Source: Echinococcus granulosus
Taxonomy: Eukaryota > Platyhelminthes > Cestoda > Cyclophyllidea > Taeniidae
DNA length: 64,000 bases
Assembly (NCBI RefSeq): GCF_000524195.1
Contig: NW_020170395.1
Coordinates: 926,886-990,885, forward strand
Reading direction: 5' to 3'
Below the pieces are notes generated by a model, which saw only the letters and a program-made list of their open reading frames with translations, was not told the origin of the DNA and searched no databases. Each line of letters opens with the position of its first letter. The first letter of the stretch is position 1. The translations under genes were made by a program, and so were the position numbers. Below are positions 1 through 12,804 of the stretch, one piece after another.

Positions 1-2041
1 AATATTCTGGTAGCGTAAATAGAGGTATGCAGCAGTAATCCTCGAAAGCATCTTCGTTTGAGATGGATAGTTAATTTAATCTCACCTTAAGTTGGCCGTT
101 GGTTCAGTTATTGTTTCCAAGTCCTGTCAAGGGTGCAATCGGCATTCTTAATCAAACTGCAAGATCAACAATGCATTCCATGAACCCTTTCCCAGACAAC
201 ATTGCCTTGTGCTGATTACCCTTCCCTTAAAGCAAAAAAAGCGATTGCATAAATTGTAGCTTCCTACGAATGTTTTTAACTAAAATGCGAAACATGGTTT
301 TGTATGAAGTCACGTACGGCGTAAATTAAACGCTGTCTACAAATGACGGACAAGGCAGACGTAAAGGGAGTAATGCTAATCTATTTACAAGAAACCCATT
401 TGCATATTCTCTCTATTATTTGCTAAAAGTGTGCCATTTTATCAACCTCATGTCTTTATTATCTCACCATCTAAAAGAATAACAGATTGGTGATGTCTGT
501 GACAGCCGGCATTTTCAAGTGCGAACCATTACCAAAGTAACTAGAATTTACAAACAAGAACACTTTTTTAATAACGATGCCGTGATTGAACCTACAAAAT
601 ACTATAGCTGTATAGAATTAATACAAAATATTGAACTAGCACAGCCTTACCTTTCTGTCTTTTTTAGCTTTACCAGCCTTTCATCTTTACGTATCCAAAA
701 GAACTGTAACGATATTCACCAGCGAAGCGTTTGCAAAAAAGTGTGCACCTGTGAGGAGACGTACACAAAATGCGTCGCAGAAGAAATTTTTACCTTCAAG
801 ATTGCTTGTGCTACACCTGTTACTGTTACTGCGGATACTGGATCCAAAAAGCCGCATTTATAGGGAAGAACTAACCATTAAAGCACAGAGATGACCGCCT
901 TGTTGCAGAGAACGGCAATTTTCTTATCAGCTCAAATTCGAAATCGGTGTTTTTCTAACGAGATAAGGACGGGTAACGGAAATTGCAAAAGGACAAATTT
1001 TCATCAAATGGGTGGCTGTGTATATACTATATGCTACTAGGTCTCATTCAGTAATTTTCCAAACGTGACTCGTAAACAAGATCTTGGAGAATAAATTTTA
1101 ATAGCATGAAATCAAATTGAGAGTATTATCTTTTAAAGGTTAACGGCATGTTTCATTCGTAAACTAGTAAACTTTCGCTTGGCTCTTTTACAATGCTTCA
1201 ATACGTGAGGTCAGTAGCTATTTAAAATTGCTATTGTTGCTGATCGGTGGTCCATATAGAGCCCTCGAGAAACCAAGCCATCCAGTAAAACTCACATTTT
1301 TATAACTAGCTTTCAAATTTTTAGCGTATATATTTATAGACTTGCCACTTGAAGAAGTTTAATGACGAATATGATTTACCTCGGGTGGGATAACTACCCG
1401 CCATAGAATATGATGCTCAATTTTGCAGCATTTTCCACCTTAGAATAGTGGAAAACGACTCTGGCTTATGTGCAGTCCAGCACTTTGTCAGCAGTCCCCC
1501 GGATGATTTAATACATCCGTAAACGATTCTGTTGAATCACTTGCAGCCTTCGGCAGGAACTATTGCAGTGACTTTTTCCATCCGTATTTCTTTGCCATTC
1601 CCAAGCTAGCCACTGGGCTTTTGGGCTACATTGATGGCTTCTGTACTGCATTTATCGCAATAAAAAAGCTAGAATCTCGCAATTCCTAAAGTCATGTAAC
1701 CTCTGTCAGAAGACTAGCCCAACTGTTTGTTACCACTTCTTCATGGAAAAGGCTTCTACCTTAATGGTGTTTGTTTAGCAGAAAAAGTTGCCGATTGTAA
1801 TCGTATTTTAAGCTCACAAATGCAATATCCAGCTTTGTCAAACTCAGGTATCTTAATATAATAAATAAATTATATATGAAGTTAAGAACTCACTGCCCTA
1901 ATGATGGCTCTAAGGACGTTTCTTGCGTGCCAACTTACATGAACTCCTATTGAATTACTAACAAATGCGCTTTTAAATTAAAATTCTATATGTAGATAAA
2001 TTATTATTAAAGGAAAAATCTCTCCCCAGTAGTATTCATAT

Positions 2042-2180
2042 CTGTAGTGCCCCAAGACTGCCCTGACGACACAAGAAGGCGTAACACTCGGGCTGCTGGC
2101 ATGTCTCGGAGACCAGCCCACCCACTGACGATACAATGGAGGAACGCTTAAGTAAACCCTCTACCAAAACAGGGAGCTAA
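2042..2180 (+). repeat. Interspersed repeat copy A (internally deleted)
   Basis: Degenerate forward copy of the about 180-bp family. It starts with a form of the GCCCCRAGACTTCTCTGAAG head and ends in the ACCAAAAC end block. Compared with copy B it lacks the middle segment between the CTCGG block and the GCTRCTGGCATG core. Confidence 0.6.
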
Positions 2181-2885
2181 ACAACTAACCCATCACATAG
2201 ATCCTACCATCCCTTGAGCGACGTGCCTGAGGCTCCCCATGGTCGACCATCACAACGTAGTCAGTGCTGCAAGGCAGAACACCCACGAGCCAATCATGTC
2301 AGTCACCAAATTTCCATGCAACTGAGGAGGTACATGACCGCCTCGTCACTGATCTATCTTGCCAATTCTGCTAGATCTGGAGCTTCCTCCTGCAGGGGAA
2401 TTGGATTTCGGTACGGGGGAATGCATTGGCCATCACACGTGTCAACAGCTGTTTGTAGGATCACTGTCCTGAAAGTAGTGTCACATAACGAAGGACAAGT
2501 TTTAACATGGTACCGTGGGGGTAAGGTCTCGCCCCTGTTCCTCAAGGTACACTTCCCACTTCAGTGCTGCCCAGCCATTTCTCTCTGGGCTCTATCCAGC
2601 TAGTAGAGAGGTGGAGGAGGAATTGCATGTTCACATCATTGTTAGTTGCATACAGGTATGGTAGACAGCCCTGTAAAGAACTTTCAAAATGATTCACGGC
2701 TAGTGCCGCTTCAGATGTTAACAGCCTTCCTACGGACCAAGGAACTGGGATATTTGCAGGTCATAGGTGTCATTTTGAGACTTTCTGCCAAGAGTCGTCA
2801 CATATTCTCCTACCCAAAGCATATGTACTTCTTCAATCACGTTGCCCTTTAGGATCGGGCTCGCATTCCGCTGCCACCAAGGTAG

Positions 2886-3058
2886 AGCATCGGGACTTCC
2901 CTGAAGACGAAAGAAGACATAGTACTCAGGCAGAATATGTATTGTCGATGTACAGAAGGGCTGAGGGGCTACTGGCATGGCTCCAAGGCTGAGCTGCCCC
3001 TCGGAGGCAACAATGGCGGAACCCGTAAATGGCTCGTTACCAAAACAGAGTTGAACAA
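2886..3058 (+). repeat. Interspersed repeat copy B
   Basis: Nearly full-length forward copy. In order it shows a GACTTCCCTGAAGACGAAAG head, CAGAATATGTATTGTCGATG, the core GGGGCTACTGGCATGGCTCC, CAATGGCGGA, and CGTTACCAAAACAGAGTT. The same blocks recur in order in eight other places in the window, in both orientations, which defines the family. Confidence 0.75.
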
Positions 3059-4201
3059 GCAGGTAATTTATTGTCACATCGAGTTCAACTTCAAATTTCA
3101 AGTATTTTTGCCAAATGGGCCCGTTTCCTTGAAGTTACAGCATTATCTTTTATGATGATACAAACAACTTCTTTTATAAAAGAAAGGTCTCGCGATTCAT
3201 TGCTGTAACATTTACGGGGTAATATTTCTCATGTAAAATCAAGGGGTGGTATCTGGCTGCGGTAACCGACCCTTGTATTTGTACGCATTCTCCCATCTCT
3301 TCGATGTTGCCTGGCCAATCTGGTTAGCGTTTTAGTGCCTAATCTAGTGCTACAAAAACATGAAATCGCTCGGCTACAGGTTCACCCCATGGGGTCAGCC
3401 TGCACATTGCACGCCAACCTTTGATGGGTTCAGGGGGGCGAATGAGTCACACATCGTGCGGCTGGCCGTCTGCATTGCCCCATTGAGTTCGCCCTTCTTT
3501 TAAGGGGCTCTTTAAAGGGGTACTGTCATTAGCAGAGTTCTCTATTACTACACTTGCGTCAGTAGATGTAATGAACAAATTCTTGTTCTCCCACGATCCC
3601 TCCTCAGACCAAAAAGTAAGCTTCTATAAAAATTTATGGTGCTCATACACCAAAAAACTTTGATATCTTTATGTCAAAGGCATTTCCGATTTGGTGTTTT
3701 AAAATAAACTAATCTGTTTGTAACACGATTTGATGTGACCGTTTATCAAGAATTGCTGTGATATAAATGTAACAAGGTTGCGAATCTGGGTTACGATTTA
3801 GACGTATTCCGTCTGCCTGCATAAGACAAATTTACAAATTTATGGTGCTGGAGTTTTCCAAAGAGTAAATCACTTGCACTAAATCAGCCTTCTTTTCCAG
3901 GCTGCTGGAAGCACTACTCCACATAGTGACTAGTAATTTGACGAATGTCAAACTGTGTTGTGAAAATTTTCCGTTGGTAAATAGGTTAATGAGATTTGGA
4001 GTTTCAAAGACGTTTTTAAAATGTGGATAAAAAGAAATTGCTTCATGGTAAACCTCAGGCACCTTCTAATTTAAAATGCAAACTTTTCTTCAACAACGAA
4101 CATCTGTATTATGCAAAAGTCACTATTTTTTGACGCGACAGCTGAAGTCATAAAGTTTGGTCAAGACATCTTGAGGTCAGTCAGTGTAGGGAATCGGATG
4201 G

Positions 4202-4576
4202 ATGTCAAATTATACCGGATACCACTTTACGATGGTCGCCATCAATTTGACGCATTGTTATTTTACACGCGGTCGAGCATCTGTGGGTAAATGGATCGTT
4301 TCGACTTCACTAGTTGACATTCATCCATCCATCTTCAGAACAAAGGACTGGTTCCGATTCATCCGCTTTGGATTAAGTAAAGAAGCATCTTCCAACTTAC
4401 CATTCATCGCTTGTAATGGGTTTCGCTATGAGGCAAGGGAATATTTACTTCTGGCCCTTATGCAACGGCAGATATTCGACTTCACTTCACCATCCGCACT
4501 TCTGCGTCAATTGAATGTGTCTACCGCAACTCCGGAGCTCAAGGCCATTTATTTAAATAAGGAACAAATCGACTAA
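4202..4576 (+). other. Unrecognised 124-codon open frame
   Basis: One of the longest open frames in the first 12 kb. The first ATG-like start (4202) is not preceded by an obvious promoter, and a second overlapping frame starting with ATG at 4199 is also open for about 30 codons. No signal peptide, transmembrane helix or known motif is apparent. It could be a chance open frame, a decayed mobile-element fragment or an exon of an unknown gene. I assign no function. Confidence 0.15.
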
Positions 4577-5382
4577 CTTTAAATCGGCTGGAGTCATTTC
4601 CATAAAGGACATTATCAACAGAATAAACCAAAATTCGGATGATGTATAGCGATTTCCTGGAGGTGTCTACCTCTACAAATATTCAACTAGGTACATCTCT
4701 TATTTAAATTAAACTGTAAAGGCGTTATTGGATGCATTGTTTACGCTTTGCCTTTTCTGTATAAGAACTGGGCATTCAGAGTAGATGCTTGAGTAACATA
4801 CCGAATTCAGAGCATTCCTTTGTGTGAATTGTCCAACTAGAAGGATCCAGATTGAGTAGTTTGAGACTAGTTGCACTTGAGCAGACGATGCTTCACCGTG
4901 TCAACTTGAGGTGAAAATAGGGCTTCCAATGCTGCTTGTGCCCTGAGGAGAGGAGGAAAATATCAGAGGGCCCCTGGTAAGAGCACACTCGCGTACCGTC
5001 TTACCATGAAAATGGCACTTTTTTGAGCGACTGAAATTAGGGCAACACTTTGACAAATATTCCACAAATACTGTCAATTTCACTTCCGTGGATGGCTTAT
5101 TTTTATTAATGAAACATTAATATTCATGCTTAGTCAAGGATGTTTCTCAGCGTCAGCTGCACTACCTCCATCTGCACTACCATGAACGACGAATTTTAGG
5201 TTTGAAGTCGTCTGGCAGAATCCTAGCAGAGTTTAATGGAAGGTATAGAAAGAGTGATCCATGAGAAGTCTTTGTTCACAAGCAAATATGCCTAATGATG
5301 TGTTTCCTACAAGCGTTTCTTAAAAACTAGTGCATTTACTTTTACAGGTAATTTTAAGTAAGGAACCATTCCGCCATCCATT

Positions 5383-5526
5383 GGTTTGGTAAAGAGGCCG
5401 CTTAGGTGCTACGCCATTAAACCCTCAAGCAGTGGACAGACCTATAGACCATGCCAGTAGCCCCAAGCTTTACTTTAACGTAGACAACACGTATTCTGCC
5501 GAGTGTTATGTCCCCCTTCGGCATTA
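5383..5526 (-). repeat. Interspersed repeat copy H (reverse)
   Basis: Reverse-orientation copy. On the - strand it contains the CAGAATACGTGTTGTCTACG block, the core GGGGCTACTGGCATGGTC and the end block with TTTACCAAACC. The head is truncated or diverged. Confidence 0.6.
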
Positions 5527-7524
5527 GGGAAGTCACGGTAGTCTCGGCAGTCAAAGATATCATTACTATCATCTGTGACGCTAGTACAAAATGCCGCCTT
5601 TTTGCGGTGAGAGATATACACTCTGATCCAAACATTTTTTTTCACTTAGACCCTTCTGCTGATTATTTTCATGGGCATTCAGATATCTACTAGATTTTAC
5701 TTGTTTTAATTTACGTCCTTGACCCCGCTGTCCCTTTTAACCATAGAATATGCAGTTTGTTCGCCAATAACGTTGCCTTAACAAACCACATGCCTAAAAT
5801 TGACAGAGTACCCTTTGTACGGGATGTGGGACTCGCATTTTACTCCGTACATTGGCTAGGTACCTGTAGGAGAATTACAAAAATATTATGCTGCACCTCA
5901 GTAGATGATCTCCTTTTATTGAGGAGCGTCTGTATTTAACCTTTCCATCTGTCGATTATAGTTACCGAACCCTTTCAAGAAGCCCCCCAACTGGAAATTT
6001 TCTTGCCTGCAATTAGCCAAATGAAAACTGTGAAAATGCCAATTAACTAAATCTTTCAACTAATGTTCACTCCACAGTTGATCGAAGCAATTTTTTTACT
6101 TTTCTTTGTAAGTGAAGAGACAGGCGTTAATGTTCCACTTTCCCTTGTGCTACTTTATAATCAGCTCCTAAATAATACTGATATAAAGTAAATTTAAGCC
6201 CTTTGAGTAATCTTTTGATTAAGTTCGCCATTTGAGAAACGAATCTTAAATTAACGGTAACAGAGTTCTGACGACTGTGTAATGGGACATTCAGGGTCTA
6301 TCTCAGCTCCACAGCTTTTCTTTATAAAACGTTCCTTACCTCACGTATTCATCATTTGTTATGCAGCTTTTTTACTGTTGATACCTGAATAAATCTTTGA
6401 AATATGCAGTTTTAGAATGTCTCAACTCATCCTGAAGCACGTCTTGTATTGTCGACAGCGTTTATCTCATCTGTATTGACAGTTGGATACTAACTTAGTT
6501 TGATTAAATTCCTTAAATCGGCATAACTATTAGGAACCAAGCACCGGTTTATGTTGAGTTAAAGTAGAAAGGAAATGTGCTAATTAATCGCAAAACCTAC
6601 AAATGTTAAACCGTAGGACATCGACTTTCACTTCTCAAAAGTTGGCTGAACCGGTAATGTTAACATTGTGAGAAAGGTGGTTATTTTGGAGTGCTGTGGA
6701 GCACAAAGTAAAGCGAAAATTCTTTTATTCATTCAGTCTCAAGTTGTTTATTTTTCTGGGCATTAATGTCACATTTTACGACCCAGGGCAGTAGCAAGGC
6801 TTTGCAATTAAGATTGAATACACACTTGCAAAATAATCTCTGTGGAGACTGAAGACATGCACCTGAGGTGATTTATGAACATTCACCAGCTGGATCCATG
6901 CGGCAGGGAAACTCACAAAAAAGTCGTGAGTTTTTCTATGCGTGTAGGAAGTATAAGGTAACACCACTGATTTACATCAAGATGACGTGTTCTAAGCTTG
7001 GCAACTGCTTACCATTTCACTGACAGGCCATCTTGATGAATGGAGTTGGCGTATCCAAGGGGAATCGCGAACATACTGAAATTCGACTCGACAAAGTAAA
7101 GCCATTCAGGTTGCTGTTAGATACACTTGTGTTGAAATCCCTTTTTTCATATCAAATTTAAAACAGAACAAGATGGATGGAGAACTCAGTTGAATTTCTA
7201 TCAGCAAGGTGTTCACAACTTCTATCTAGCGCATCAGCGGTTAGAGGAAAGTCTCAGGCTCTAAAATGCTTCTTACTTATAAACACAGAGCAGACGTGAC
7301 GAGTTGAGAATTGACGTAAAAATTAGGTGTAGTAAATACCGTTTTCCTGTCACCGACACCAAGAAGCCATTTAATAACAAAGAATAGGTATTAGTTTAGT
7401 ACAGGTCCGTGCAGATAAGTGCTTACGGATTTACAAGATCGTAAATAACTTACAGATTATTCCTGTCTTAGTGTAATTGCCGAATGTGAAAGGGGTCTTA
7501 TTATCATATTTAATAAAATCAATC

Positions 7525-7705
7525 GAGCACTCCAAGACTTACCTAAAGACGAAAGAAGGCATACTACTCAGATAGAATATGTACATTTGACAGACAGAAG
7601 GCCTTGGGGCTACTCGAAAAGCCTCGAGACCAGACCGCCCAGACTTGACACAATGGTGGACTTCCTACGTAGCCCACAACCAAAAAATGGAGTTAAAAAA
7701 AAAAC
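7525..7705 (+). repeat. Interspersed repeat copy C with A-rich end
   Basis: Forward copy with the head CCAAGACTTACCTAAAGACG, a CAGATAGAATATGTACATTT block and a diverged core. It finishes with GGAGTT followed by a run of ten A. The A-rich end suggests the family is a retroposon (SINE-like) copied from RNA. Confidence 0.65.
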
Positions 7706-10700
7706 ACTTATAGCACTTGCTCCCAAAAAATTGTTAAAAAATAACTGATACATATGTTCCCCTGCATACTTTTAGATGGCGGAAATGAATAATTTTTTAG
7801 GGTCGATTAGGTCAAACGGCTAAAGTAGCCTTTAATGCTATAGAATTTCCGAGGTGTGGTATGAGTAAAACCAAAGAATTCCCTGCGTAACCATCAAGGA
7901 AAACTTCATCATAACATGGGTCCGGTGTGCAGAATAATTGCACTGTGAGTTATTATAAACACTCTAAGCATACGGCTGGCCTCTGATGGAGAGAAGAAGG
8001 ATTTTCGCATAAAGTTGGTGTTTGGTGCGGAAGCGTAATCCCTGCTACGATGCCTTGTGGACATCAGAGATACAAACTTCGAGTCGTAGTGCGCATTATC
8101 TTCAAAAATGGCACAAATTTCATCCAGAAACCAATAAAAGCACAAAGTCACTCATATGTACCTTAAAAAAAGTACTTTTAGTTTATTTCCGAGCTATTTA
8201 TTTGGCCGCTTGTCGAAGATATGTGATTTAATTGCTATGCCATTTAAACTCCAAATACCGTGATGTCATTTTACAAAAGTCTCAGTAATCCACTCTGGTG
8301 AATCAAAATGAAACTGAGTAGGGTATGTTAACTACCTTAGGAAGATGATGCAATACTTGTACTAGAGAATGGGCGTTCAAGCCTTCCTAGCCCAAGACAA
8401 GTGACGCTGAAAGTTGAGATTTTCCGGCTCGTAAAAACCAATCATAGAAATGACCGACGAAAATTTAATGCGCACTTCTGGAAAAAAACGAAATTCGGGC
8501 GACATGATGCCCTTATTTCCCGTGTCATAAACGGTCACCATAAGTAACAGGAATCTACTCTAACTTTTCAATTCCGGAACACTTCTAAACTCATGTTATT
8601 TCCACAACCTCTTCAATCTCACCTTCTGTGGCAATAAATTTTCCCGTGTGCTATCCTTTTTTACACCGATAGCATTTGTTTCAAAATCGTCTTTATTACA
8701 GCATTCCGTGCCGAATACAGGTTTGTCTATTAACTATCGTTGAGGAGACGGAACAACATTCTGTTATTTGATGATCACGGAGCCCAGTATTCATTCTAAA
8801 ATTTATCAAGAACTCGATTAAAATTCAATTGTATGAGGTATTTAGGTTGCGGCTCTGCATAAAAGAGACTTGCTTTAGCCTGATTATTTCAAATAAGAAC
8901 TGAGATAAAGTCTATCTCCTTAACATTTAACAAAAGATTTATCTACAGTGAAATGATTCATTATAGGTACAGAAATGCGCAGGTATAGCAGATGGCTTTT
9001 CGCCGGCTGCTAAGTAGCGGCCACAATAACAATGTGCCAGCAGATTTGGTATGTGAAAAGTTGGATGAGATATACCCACGTTCAGACCAGAGTAGACGAT
9101 TTTCGCCCCGCCTGGTGTACTGGCGAAAATGGGAATAAATTCCCGGGACCTCTCTTTCAATCCCGCCTACCTTGTAACTACCGAAGGTAGATTTGAACGA
9201 CCTCGAAAGCACATTCAGTTGTCCTCAAAAAATCTACGAACCATTTAAAGAAGACGTTTGACCATTACGTAATTATGTCAAAACTAAAGCATACATTCTA
9301 AGCAAGCACAAATAATTGATGGACTGATTCTTTTTTTGCTTTTAGTTACACAGCGATAACATCAACTTACTAAGGTCGATGCTGCTTGGAATTTTTTGCG
9401 AAGAGATGATCAAAGGCACTAATTTTCCCATGCAGCCCTCCAATTTGGATTTATAAAACACCGTCACCAATAAAATTCACGAAGTAGTAGGAATTTTCTC
9501 GTCTACTTTTAGGGCTTTAGGATGTAAGAGGCGAGATATTGTTCCCTCCCTATCTTCCGCATTTCATTGATGATACTTCTACAAGTGACGAGTACCGCCT
9601 TTTCTTAGCATGAAGACAATCACGTATAAATGGGAGAGTTAGAAAAGAAGAAAGAAATAGAATTGGGGCTGGTCAGGGATAAGATTCTTCTATCAGGCAC
9701 AAAGATCGCATAAAAGTGGAATGTGCAGCAAGCGTCATTGGGAAAGGGTTATACATTGTCATGGTAATTAAGTCAATGCATAGATTTGGTATTTTAAGAA
9801 ACCTCCTGCAATTAGTTATTCATCATTATAAAATCCATCCAGAGTTATTTGGTTACCCTATACAAGAGGGTGCAGCAATGCATTTTCCAATTTACATGGT
9901 TATAAAGCTGATATTTTTGGCTGTTTGGAAAAACTCGGTGGTCAAAAGCTTGGCTTATTCAAAATGCTAACACAACACCCTTTAATACTCACGTCATATG
10001 CTTTGGTAAGTTATAACACAAACTGTTGTAAAGATTGTAGCAATAACCTACTCGAAAGTTTGGTTGTAATCCCAGTCAACGGACACAACTAAAAGCCACT
10101 GATTTGAATACACGGTTGTGCAAGCCGATTCAAGCCTTTAGTATTAAACTTTCAGAGCGGTGTTATTTTCAGCCTCCTTGGCCCCATAATCTCTTTAAGG
10201 GTGGCTAGTAGGCCACACAATTATCACTCCGCCCAATTGTTTAATCGCCTTAACCATGAGGCATGAAGTGGAAACTTGCCATATGGGCTAAGGTTGGGGG
10301 TGGAGAGGGCCACTGTATTTCAATTCAACTTGCGATCATTGTGAAGATGGCTAATCGTCCCCCCGAAGGCACCATTGGGTTTGATCATCTTTTAAAAAAT
10401 CTTGCAGTGGAGTAAGTTATTTTATGAAGTAATAGTAATCAACATCACTTGCTTTAACCCTGTTATTGTAACGATATACAATTTTGGTTTATATTCTTTT
10501 TGTGAGTAACTTTATCACTTGCATATCACTTTTAAGCAGACAATTTTACTCTATTCGAATGCTACTCCAGATTAGAGAAGATATGCCACTTAAAAAGAAA
10601 ATCCAAATTAATGGTATTAGAATAAAACCTTCACTGAATGGGAAAGCCGTATCAAAAATGGGGAGAAACAGATGTCTAGGCTTTCAAATCATGATCTTCG

Positions 10701-12149
10701 GAAATACAAATAAGTTCCTCCTATCTTATAAATTATCGTGTACACTATAAAATAGCTATGCCCTAGAATAGAGACCATGTAGAATTAGAATATGTAAATA
10801 AACAAGTTACAGTGTATTTCCAGTGGACACTTTGAAGGAAAAAACTCTCATGAACGAGAAGTACCCAAATCTCACTTCAATGCTTGCAGCCTCCGCTTTC
10901 CATCCACTTTTCACAGTGATCCTGTCAGGAAAATCTCTTCATAAAAGGAAAGAACATTCTCGCAATCATCTTTTTTAAATAAAACTGGATTTTCTTCATA
11001 GTTTTAAAAAAACTTCTTTGGTTCGATGAAGTTAGCCAGGTGAACAGCAAACATCGCCAGAGCGTTTGACGAAAGTTGGAGGATGTATTTTTTTGCGGTT
11101 CTACTGGTGAATAGTAGGTGGGTCGGTTTGTGAGTCATGTGTACCGCTATTTCGGTATAGCCTTAGGCTGTAAATTACACCGAAGAGACTTTGCTTCGTA
11201 CCACAGAGACCAATTTCCAAAAGGCCTCTTCCAAATAGACTTATTTTGTCATGCAAAAGTATAAAGTTAGGGAAAAAATAAAGACAAGATTAACCTTGCA
11301 ATACCTTAGAGACTTTATTTTGAGAGTACTGCAGGTTACAAAAATCCATTATTAAACTTTTCTGATAATTAGAAACCACGGTAGCAGTTTTTAAGTATTT
11401 TCGATCTAGAATTGTTCATTTCTAAGGCGTTATTTTTGTCACAATGAGAAATAGTTCCTCTGAGATTCCCATAAAAACCTCCCCTTAAATTTTATTGCTT
11501 GATTTGTGCTCTTCAAACCATTTCAGAACCACATTAGCACCTTAACCAGGAAGCTAATAATACGCTTGTAACCGAATTTGTTTACTGGATCCCAAAGTTC
11601 AAAGATTGCATTTTAACTCCATTACCTTATGTCTTTTTTTCTTCCTAAAAAATTGCGGCGCCCATCAAGTGTCATATTAGGGAAATAGTCTTTGTGCCGT
11701 CGATTATTGTAACTTTTAAGACGAGGATGCTGATACTCGTCGACAGATGCGTTTACCCTTCTGTGAAACCGATTTCTTCCAATTCCGAATAGTAAAAGTC
11801 ATTTATGAAAATTTAAGTTTTCTCCAGAACATTCTTATGAATACTCCAACGTTCCAAATATTTTGGGAGTCGATTGTCAGGTTGTAAAGCTGTCGCACTG
11901 AGGAGAAAGCGCTGTGTTGGCTCCCCGCCTTACCCCAAAGAGGCACATCCACACAAGAGAGGCTAATTTTCTTCCTTTCACTCCACTAGCACATGGACGG
12001 GTGCCTGTGGTTAGTTTTCTCCTTTTCCTCGGCACAAACATAAGGGCGCATAGACGCACTGCCGTCCGACACGTCAGCCTCACAGAAATGCGCACATTTG
12101 CCTCTCGATTTGATCACCTAGGCTAGCACAACCAGAGGGATGACGCAGC

Positions 12150-12200
12150 CCGATGGACCAATCATATCTCGCCAATCGACGTGCTAACCAATCATGCGAC
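12150..12200 (+). promoter_or_regulatory. Cluster of three CCAAT boxes upstream of integrin alpha
   Basis: CCAAT occurs at 12158-12162, 12172-12176 and 12188-12192, spaced 14 and 16 bp. The first and last share the extended core ACCAATCAT. All are in the same orientation, about 170-205 bp before the integrin start codon, in a stretch that is GC-richer than its surroundings. CCAAT boxes bind NF-Y in animals and commonly sit just upstream of transcription starts. The promoter role is inferred from position and clustering; no TATA box is obvious. Confidence 0.45.
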
Positions 12201-12362
12201 TGGTAGGTCATTACATCAGGAGAAGGAACGTGTGCTCGCTCGCACCACACAGGGCAGCGCAATCATTCCCCACGTGTGCGTGTGGGTATTTGTGGTTGTG
12301 CGGTCCTTCTTCCTCCCCCCCCCTACGACCATGAGACCACAGCTCTGACTTGCCACAGAGAG

Positions 12363-12804
12363 ATGCAACAGTTACATCTTGCATTGCCTTTCCATGTCCA
12401 CCTCTTCCTCTTCTTCCTTTCCGCCTTTCTCCCACCACTCATCACCTTGGCGGTGGACATAGGGCCAAAATGCAATAATGATTGGCTCTTTCCCTCTCTC
12501 GGTGCTCGAATCTACTCAACCGAGAAGCGAGGAACAAACTTTGGCTACTCAGTGGCCAGTTATGTGGCCCAGTCCCAGGCGTTTTGTCTGGTAGGTGCAC
12601 CGAAAGCACGAAATACGTACGACTTCCTAAGTCCTGATCCTGCCGACACACTTCGTCAGCAGGATACCCTCACCTCAATGTTCGGCAACACCACGGGATT
12701 AATTTACCGATTGAATTTGGATATGGAATACCCCGATTGCAGTAGAATGCCAATTGCGGACAATAATGAAGATAGACGACTGTTTGGGGCGTTGGAACCT
12801 GGAA
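12363..12804 (+). CDS. Integrin alpha exon 1 (signal peptide, first FG-GAP)
   Basis: Residues 1-147. A leucine/phenylalanine-rich signal peptide follows the ATG (MQQLHLALPF onward). The first propeller repeat follows, with NFGYSVASYV and the FCLVGAPKA strand typical of integrin repeat 1. It ends at a GTGAGT donor after the first base of codon 148. The upstream frame lacks another ATG. Confidence 0.88.

Larger units (their letters stand above)
1..12140. other. Intergenic region, no gene recognised
   Basis: I see no exon with protein-family similarity on either strand in these 12 kb. The open frames are short and unlike known domains. The longest (4202-4576, + strand, 124 codons) has no motif I recognise. 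The stretch holds four copies of the interspersed repeat described separately (2042-2180, 2886-3058, 5383-5526, 7525-7705). The DNA between the first two is noticeably GC-richer than its surroundings and may be decayed transposon sequence. Regulatory DNA or 5' untranslated exons of the integrin gene could lie here unseen. Confidence 0.6.

Noticed and set aside
2214..2603. + strand frame of 129 codons (and its - strand partner) as a gene
   Set aside because: Lies between two repeat copies in GC-richer, transposon-like DNA, with no motif; more likely decayed repeat.
2730..3101. - strand frame across repeat copy B as a protein gene
   Set aside because: The frame is mostly repeat sequence and the same blocks are not conserved as protein in other copies.
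12276..12362. Extending the integrin start upstream to 12276
   Set aside because: The frame is open but begins with GTG and has no ATG; the signal peptide starts directly at the ATG at 12363.
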